Positions 5,600-10,055 of a stretch of 10,055 nt of DNA are shown one piece after another (within the stretch, counting starts at the first letter, position 1; the number at the start of each line of letters is the position of its first letter). The stretch comes from a bacterium (GTDB lineage Bacteria > Bdellovibrionota > FAC87 > UBA2466). The DNA lies in NCBI GenBank assembly GCA_019750655.1, contig JAIEOG010000345.1, positions 1-10,055 on the forward strand. Reading direction: 5' to 3'. Both the position numbers and the translations under genes were made by a program. The notes under the pieces are model-generated. The model worked only from the letters and a program-made list of their open reading frames with translations, did no database searches and was not told the origin of the DNA.

Positions 5600-6868
5600 A
5601 TGGACCTCACCCCCACCGAAAACCGCCCGACCCCGATGGGCCTTCCCCAGGACTGGAAACTGCGGGTTCCTACTGTTTCCCAGCTCACACGGCGGCTGCG
5701 GGGCCATGTCGAAGGTACTTTTTTCGATGTTTGGGTGCGTGGGGAGATTAGCAATTACCGCAAACCAGCCTCGGGCCATGCGTATCTCGTGCTGAAAGAC
5801 GCCGGCGCTTCAATGCGCATCTGCATTTTCCGGCCGGCCCTATCCAAGCTCAAGTTTGCACTCGAGGACGGGATGGAAGTCCTGGTCCATGGGCGGATTT
5901 CCGTTTACGAACCGCGCGGGGAATACCAGCTCGTGGGCGATGCCGTAGAACCCGTGGGATCCGGAGCGCTCCAGGCCGCTTTTGAACAGCTCAAAGCTAA
6001 GCTCGCTGAGGAAGGCCTGTTTTCGGCTGAACGCAAACGCCCCCTCCCGACGCTGCCCCGGCGTATTGGGATTTTGACCTCCCCCACCGGTGCAGCCGTC
6101 CGCGATATTTTGAATGTTCTGTCGCGCCGTTTTGCCGATCGCGAGATCTATATTTTCCCGGCTTCCGTGCAAGGCGCGAAGGCCGCACCGGAAATCGTGG
6201 CGGCCTTTGAACAAGTCACTTGGTGGAACACCCATCACCCAGACAAAGCCATCGAAGTGCTGATCGCAGGCCGCGGTGGTGGCTCTTTAGAAGATCTCTG
6301 GCCATTTAACGAGGAGAGCGTGGCGCGCGCGATTGCGGCCTGCCCCGTTCCCACGATTTCGGCCGTGGGCCATGAAACGGATTTTACGATCGCAGATTTT
6401 GTCGCGGACTTGCGCGCGCCCACACCTTCGGCGGCAGCCGAAATCGCCGTGCCCCGCAAAGAAGATCTGGTTTTTCAAGTCGAGGCGTTGGAGAAGCGCC
6501 TACTCTCGCCGTTGCGCCACGGACTCCAAAGCAGTCGCCTGCGCCTGAGCCAAATGGGGCGGCGCCTGGTGAGCCCCGGCCAACGCCTGGCACTTTTGCG
6601 CCAAAGTTTCACAAGCACCGATGCACGCTTGAAGCTCTCCATCGCGCAAGCGCTCCGCCGCAAACAAGAGCGCACCAGCCGGGCTTCCGGCAAACTCGAT
6701 GCGCTTTCCCCGCTGCGCGTGCTTTCGCGCGGCTTCGCCCTGGCTTCTGTGGACGGCGCCATACTCCGCAGCGCGTCACTCGCTAAGCCGGGCCAGAAGC
6801 TCCACACACGCCTCTCCGATGGCGTCATCGTTTCCGAAGTGCTTTCGACCGAACCCGTTCCAAGTTAA
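5600..6868 (+). CDS. xseA: exodeoxyribonuclease VII large subunit
   Basis: This is the catalytic subunit of exonuclease VII, which degrades single-stranded DNA from both ends in repair. The 422-residue protein has an N-terminal OB fold (VWVRGEISNY at 44-53, then HAYLVLKD and MRICIFR). The catalytic domain contains GILTSPTGAAVRD at 157-169, AGRGGGSLEDLWPFN at 223-237 and VGHETDF at 256-262. The residues matching the known active site, Asp169, Arg225, His258 and Asp261, are all present. A helical region rich in Arg and Leu (about 285-370) and a C-terminal segment (SPLRVLSRGFALAS, then GQKLHTRLSDG) complete the usual layout. The start is uncertain: TTG 5564, ATG 5600 and ATG 5636 are in frame and none has a well-spaced ribosome-binding site. 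The small subunit xseB is not in the window. The glycosyltransferase gene follows after 44 bases. Confidence 0.93.
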   Translation: MDLTPTENRPTPMGLPQDWKLRVPTVSQLTRRLRGHVEGTFFDVWVRGEISNYRKPASGHAYLVLKDAGASMRICIFRPALSKLKFALEDGMEVLVHGRISVYEPRGEYQLVGDAVEPVGSGALQAAFEQLKAKLAEEGLFSAERKRPLPTLPRRIGILTSPTGAAVRDILNVLSRRFADREIYIFPASVQGAKAAPEIVAAFEQVTWWNTHHPDKAIEVLIAGRGGGSLEDLWPFNEESVARAIAACPVPTISAVGHETDFTIADFVADLRAPTPSAAAEIAVPRKEDLVFQVEALEKRLLSPLRHGLQSSRLRLSQMGRRLVSPGQRLALLRQSFTSTDARLKLSIAQALRRKQERTSRASGKLDALSPLRVLSRGFALASVDGAILRSASLAKPGQKLHTRLSDGVIVSEVLSTEPVPS

Positions 6869-6912
6869 AATAGCGCAAAGCCTGCAGTCTGGGGCGCCAC
6901 CCAGGAACATTC

Positions 6913-7908
6913 ATGAAGAACAGACCGCGCATCGAGATCTTGCTGCCGATCTATAACGAGACCTTGAATCTAGGGCCGCTTGTTGCCGCTCTCGATAAAT
7001 CCGCTGCCGCTCTTATAGGCGAAGCGGATGTGCACTACCTCTTCGTGAATGATGGATCCTCGGACGGTTCCGCGGAGCTTCTAGAGAGCCTGGCCCAACA
7101 CCGCAGCAATGTGCGGGTCGTGAACTTAATCCACAACTTCGGCCATAGCGCGGCTCTCGCCTGCGGCTTAGATCATTTCTTCGGCGACATCCTCGTGATC
7201 ATGGACGCCGACCTCCAAGATTCACCGGATGCGATCGTACCTTTGTTTGAAGCCTGGAAAGGCGGCGCGAAGACAGTCGTGGTGGAACGCGGGGAGCGCA
7301 AAGAAAAGACGCGTTTTCTCTTCCAAGCGTTTTACTTCCTGCTGCACAAAACAGCGAAGTCCTTACCGCCTTTGAATTTCGGCACCCATTGCCTACTCGA
7401 TCGCAGCGTCGTGCAGCGCTTGCGCGATTTGCCTGAACGCAATCGCTACCTGCCGGGACTCGTGGCGTATGTCTCTGGGCCAATAAAGGCGGTGAAAATC
7501 GATCGCGGCGCGCGCTTGCATGGGGAATCGCGCGTGGGGTCTTGGGGCTTGATCCAGCTGGCGGTTACCGCCCTATTGAGCTTTTCGAATTTTCCGATCC
7601 GCTTGGTTTCCTTCTTTGGTCTAGCCGCTTCGGCGACTTCGTTAGCCGCGGGGCTCGCGTTTATCGGGATTAAGATTTTCACCAATGCCGCTATCCCCGG
7701 TTGGGCTTCTCTGATGACAGCCGTGGCGTTTGGAAGCGGGCTTCAGCTTCTGTGCCTCGGCCTCATCGGCGAATACATCGCGCGGATTTATGATGAAGTG
7801 AAACAACGGCCGCTGTACCTCGTGGGCCAAATACACGGCAACCGGGCCCCCAAAACCTGGGAGACCGGTCGCCCATTACGCACAGAGGAAGCAATTCACC
7901 AAGCTTAG
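6913..7908 (+). CDS. GT2 glycosyltransferase, GtrB/DPM1-type (polyprenyl-phosphate sugar transferase)
   Basis: This 331-residue family 2 glycosyltransferase has two C-terminal membrane helices (about 229-252 and 266-288). The nucleotide-sugar fold shows LLPIYNE at 10-16, NDGSSDGS at 46-53, and the metal-binding motif DADLQD at 98-103. A typical R-x-x-G-x-S segment precedes the helices (Arg201, Gly204, Ser206, with Arg in place of the common Lys). This layout matches enzymes such as GtrB, ArnC and YkcC-type proteins, which load a sugar from a nucleotide donor onto undecaprenyl phosphate on the cytoplasmic face of the membrane for envelope glycan modification. Donor and product cannot be read from sequence. 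AGGA at 6903-6906 lies 6 bases before the ATG. TAAAAT at 6866-6871, over the xseA stop, could be a -10 of its own promoter. The gene ends 4 bases from the end of the convergent NHL gene. Confidence 0.9.
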   Translation: MKNRPRIEILLPIYNETLNLGPLVAALDKSAAALIGEADVHYLFVNDGSSDGSAELLESLAQHRSNVRVVNLIHNFGHSAALACGLDHFFGDILVIMDADLQDSPDAIVPLFEAWKGGAKTVVVERGERKEKTRFLFQAFYFLLHKTAKSLPPLNFGTHCLLDRSVVQRLRDLPERNRYLPGLVAYVSGPIKAVKIDRGARLHGESRVGSWGLIQLAVTALLSFSNFPIRLVSFFGLAASATSLAAGLAFIGIKIFTNAAIPGWASLMTAVAFGSGLQLLCLGLIGEYIARIYDEVKQRPLYLVGQIHGNRAPKTWETGRPLRTEEAIHQA

Positions 7909-7912
7909 GGTA

Positions 7913-9847
7913 TTACAACCCGCTCACTTTTCGAATCGCATGGTTTCCCGAATCGGTGACATAGTAATTCCCCGAGCCATCTCCGACGATGCGGTAGAGG
8001 CCGTAGAATCTGGCCGCACTCCCCACGCCATCGACATAACCATGGGCGGAGTTGAAAATATCCCACGGGCCAGCAACGGTAGTGACGGTGCCATCTGACG
8101 TCACTTTTCGAATGGTATTTAACTGATTGTCGACCATGTAGAAGCCGGATCCCCCATCCGAAGCGATGCCTGAACTGCTATACAAGCGCGCATTCGGACC
8201 AGTTCCATCCATCCCCCCACTAAGGCCTCCCAACCCAGCTACAGTCGTTACCACTCCTGCAGCGGTGATTTTTCGCATGAGGTAGTTCGAATAATCGCAC
8301 AACATAAAGTCGCCGGAACTATCCATCGCCATGGCCTGAGGTGCGTTGATAACAGCATCGGTGCCAGTACCATCGATCCAGCCTTGCGCCCCAAACGAAC
8401 CGACAAAGGTAGAAACTACGCCGCCCGGAGTGATTTTGCGGATCAGGCTATTGCCCTGGTCCGAAACATACATATTCCCGCTCGCATCAAAAACCAGATC
8501 CGAGGGTTGATTTAACTTAGCACTCGCGACCACGCCGTCGAGGTAACCACCTGTTGTACCGGCGGCAATAGTGACTACACCCGCTGGGGTCACTTTGCGG
8601 ATCTGGTTGTTGCCCATATCTGCAACAAAAAGGTTCCCACTCGAGTCGATAGCTAGGCCTGACGGCGAGTTGAAATTCGCTGCGGCACCCGTTCCCAGAC
8701 TCGACCCCGAAGTCCCCGTGTCTCCTGCGACCAACGAAACTTCTCCGCTTGCCGTAACCTTCATCACCGTGTGTTGGCTGTTATCGGTATAAAAGATGTT
8801 ACCGCTAGAGTCTCGAGCAATGCCCTTGGGTGCCCCGAGAGAGTAGTACAAATGGGTGACATCCTTTGCGGCAGTCACTTTTCGAATATAGCTGCTCTCT
8901 CCCACATAGAGATTGCCGCTGGAATCGACAGCCAATCCTTTTAGATTGTTGAATGATGCAGAAGTGCCGTTGGCATCGGTCTCACCCGCCACTCCGCTGC
9001 CCACCCAAACGACCTCCGAACCGCCTCCAGGAGCCACCTTCCAAATCTTGTTGCCCGTCGTGTCGTTGACATAGAGATAACCACCGCTGTCCAGCGCAAT
9101 CCCTTGTGTCGCCACGCCGCCCGGGTTCCAGTAGTCCGTTACTGCGCTGGGAAAAGAGTCCGTTACGTCGGTCTGGGTAATATGTCCACTACCACCATCC
9201 GAGATATACAGAGTGTGGTCGGCAGCGTGGTATGCCAGGTAATAGGGGTTGCCGGCCGAATCAGAAACGGTCGTCACCACTCCAGCCATCGTTACTTTAC
9301 GAATGGCGTGGTTGTTACTGTCCCCAATGTACAAAACATCGTTATCTGGGTCCCAAGCGATGCCAATGGGTTGACTAAAACTTGCATCGGCCCCAGTTCC
9401 ATCCGCGGATCCTTGAGTGTACCCACCCGCCAAAGTCGTCACCACCCCGGCAGTGGAGACTTTGCGAATCCGGTAACTATCGACGACGTAAAGATTGTCT
9501 GAACTATCAATGGCCATCTGGTAGATACCTGCGAAGCGAGCATCTGTTCCGGTGCCATTGTTGTAACCGTAATCTAGACATTTCCCGGCAAACACACTCC
9601 ACACACTGGTTACGGTGTCGTATTTGCGAATGCAGTACGTACTCGACCCACTCGTATAGACGTTTCCATGAGAGTCCGTGACCACGCCGTAGAAATACGC
9701 ATTCTCTGACCTTTGGACTAAGGTGGATACTACCCCCGCGGCGCTAGAATTAAGTCCGTAGTTATTCCCCCCGCAGGAAGACAAAACCAAAACAGCTGCT
9801 AGCGACAGGATAAACCCTGACGCGAAACCCCGAAGAAGATTTCTCAT
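7913..9847 (-). CDS. NHL-repeat beta-propeller lipoprotein
   Basis: This is a 644-residue secreted lipoprotein. The N-terminus has a basic start, a hydrophobic core and a lipobox LSSC with the lipidated Cys at residue 25, followed by GG. The rest is a string of about twelve NHL-type blades. Each has the pattern VVTTVAG, a DGTG-A-F turn, a G-I-A-x-D-SSGN-LYV-D strand and an end of N-x-IRKVT. Twelve units would suit two six-bladed propellers; the units vary in length from about 40 to 58 residues. Such proteins usually act as binding scaffolds at the cell surface or in the periplasm; no enzyme motif is seen. AAGGG lies 4 bases before the ATG at 9847. A promoter-like TTGACT and AACAAT lie upstream. 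Its end is 4 bases from the convergent glycosyltransferase gene. Confidence 0.88.
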   Translation of the reverse strand: MRNLLRGFASGFILSLAAVLVLSSCGGNNYGLNSSAAGVVSTLVQRSENAYFYGVVTDSHGNVYTSGSSTYCIRKYDTVTSVWSVFAGKCLDYGYNNGTGTDARFAGIYQMAIDSSDNLYVVDSYRIRKVSTAGVVTTLAGGYTQGSADGTGADASFSQPIGIAWDPDNDVLYIGDSNNHAIRKVTMAGVVTTVSDSAGNPYYLAYHAADHTLYISDGGSGHITQTDVTDSFPSAVTDYWNPGGVATQGIALDSGGYLYVNDTTGNKIWKVAPGGGSEVVWVGSGVAGETDANGTSASFNNLKGLAVDSSGNLYVGESSYIRKVTAAKDVTHLYYSLGAPKGIARDSSGNIFYTDNSQHTVMKVTASGEVSLVAGDTGTSGSSLGTGAAANFNSPSGLAIDSSGNLFVADMGNNQIRKVTPAGVVTIAAGTTGGYLDGVVASAKLNQPSDLVFDASGNMYVSDQGNSLIRKITPGGVVSTFVGSFGAQGWIDGTGTDAVINAPQAMAMDSSGDFMLCDYSNYLMRKITAAGVVTTVAGLGGLSGGMDGTGPNARLYSSSGIASDGGSGFYMVDNQLNTIRKVTSDGTVTTVAGPWDIFNSAHGYVDGVGSAARFYGLYRIVGDGSGNYYVTDSGNHAIRKVSGL

Positions 9848-9890
9848 GGTGCCCTTTATTTTCAGTTGGATTTAATTAATAGACGTAAAA

Positions 9891-9919
9891 ATTGTTCGCT
9901 AGGAGCCGAAAAGAGTCAA
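9891..9919 (-). promoter_or_regulatory. candidate promoter of the NHL lipoprotein gene
   Basis: On the minus strand TTGACT (9914-9919, 5/6 of -35) is followed after 17 bases by AACAAT (9891-9896, 4/6 of -10). Transcription would start near 9884, leaving a leader of about 37 bases that is AT-rich and ends in the ribosome-binding site AAGGG. Confidence 0.5.
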
Positions 9920-9933
9920 CCCAAAATCAAGTC

Positions 9934-9962
9934 TAGACAAAAGCCGCCGGGTGCCCTAATTT
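9934..9962 (+). promoter_or_regulatory. candidate promoter of the tRNA-Thr gene
   Basis: TAGACA (9934-9939, 5/6 of the -35 consensus) and TAATTT (9957-9962, a weak -10) are 17 bases apart. Initiation would be near 9969, about 10 bases before the mature tRNA 5' end, a common distance. The -10 is poor, so confidence is modest. It lies back to back with the NHL gene promoter. Confidence 0.4.
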
Positions 9963-9978
9963 TATCCGCCTGGATGCC

Positions 9979-10054
9979 GCCGACGTAGCTCAGTCGGTAG
10001 AGCAGCTCATTCGTAATGAGCAGGTCACCGGTTCAAGTCCGGTCGTCGGCTCCA
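9979..10054 (+). tRNA. tRNA-Thr (anticodon CGT)
   Basis: The cloverleaf is complete. The acceptor GCCGACG pairs with CGTCGGC, the D arm is GCTC/GAGC, the anticodon arm is GCTCA/TGAGC around the loop TTCGTAA, and the T arm is ACCGG/CCGGT around TTCAAGT. The anticodon is CGT, reading the threonine codon ACG. The discriminator base is T and the terminal CCA is encoded. The length is 76 bases. The window ends one base after the CCA, so any following tRNA or terminator is not visible. Confidence 0.97.
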
Positions 10055-10055
10055 G

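Noticed and set aside
7920..9790. regularly spaced similar DNA segments that might suggest a CRISPR-like or tandem array
   Set aside because: The repeats are long, degenerate and in frame, and they encode NHL blades of the lipoprotein; there are no identical short repeats with unique spacers.

Overview
The window is a gene-dense piece of a Gram-negative-type bacterial chromosome with moderately high GC. It holds nine whole or nearly whole protein genes, the tail of a tenth, and one tRNA gene at the right edge. Three things suggest a lineage near the former Deltaproteobacteria (Bdellovibrionota, Oligoflexia, Myxococcota): a lipoprotein, a secreted thioredoxin-like protein, and a HemJ-type oxidase together with a bacterial histone-fold gene. 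This placement is inference, because no rRNA or other phylogenetic marker is present.

Left part (1-2120). The 3' end of an unknown gene runs into a convergent polytopic membrane protein gene. That gene is divergent from a formimidoylglutamase/arginase-family gene, and overlapping -10 elements lie between the two starts. Middle part (2121-4269). A 250-base spacer carries perfect and near-perfect DnaA boxes and leads into a complete but unusual dnaA gene, which is followed closely by a hemJ-like gene. The spacer could be an origin of replication or a DnaA-autoregulated promoter region.

Central part (4266-5531, minus strand). A TlpA-like exported thioredoxin gene is followed after 24 bases by the most interesting gene in the window. 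It encodes a 153-residue protein that joins a Cys/His-rich zinc finger, a Pro/Ala-rich linker and a C-terminal archaeal-type histone fold, which stops almost exactly where helix 3 should begin. Right part (5600-10054). The exonuclease VII large subunit gene (xseA) and a GtrB/DPM1-type membrane glycosyltransferase gene run on the plus strand. They converge on a large lipoprotein gene encoding about twelve NHL-type beta-propeller blades. A tRNA-Thr(CGT) gene with its own promoter-like sequence closes the window.

Themes: chromosome replication, repair and packaging (DnaA, XseA, the histone protein) sit among envelope genes (membrane protein, TlpA, glycosyltransferase, NHL lipoprotein) and metabolic genes (HutG-like, HemJ). 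No mobile element, CRISPR array or phage gene was seen. Coding is continuous apart from the dnaA upstream spacer.
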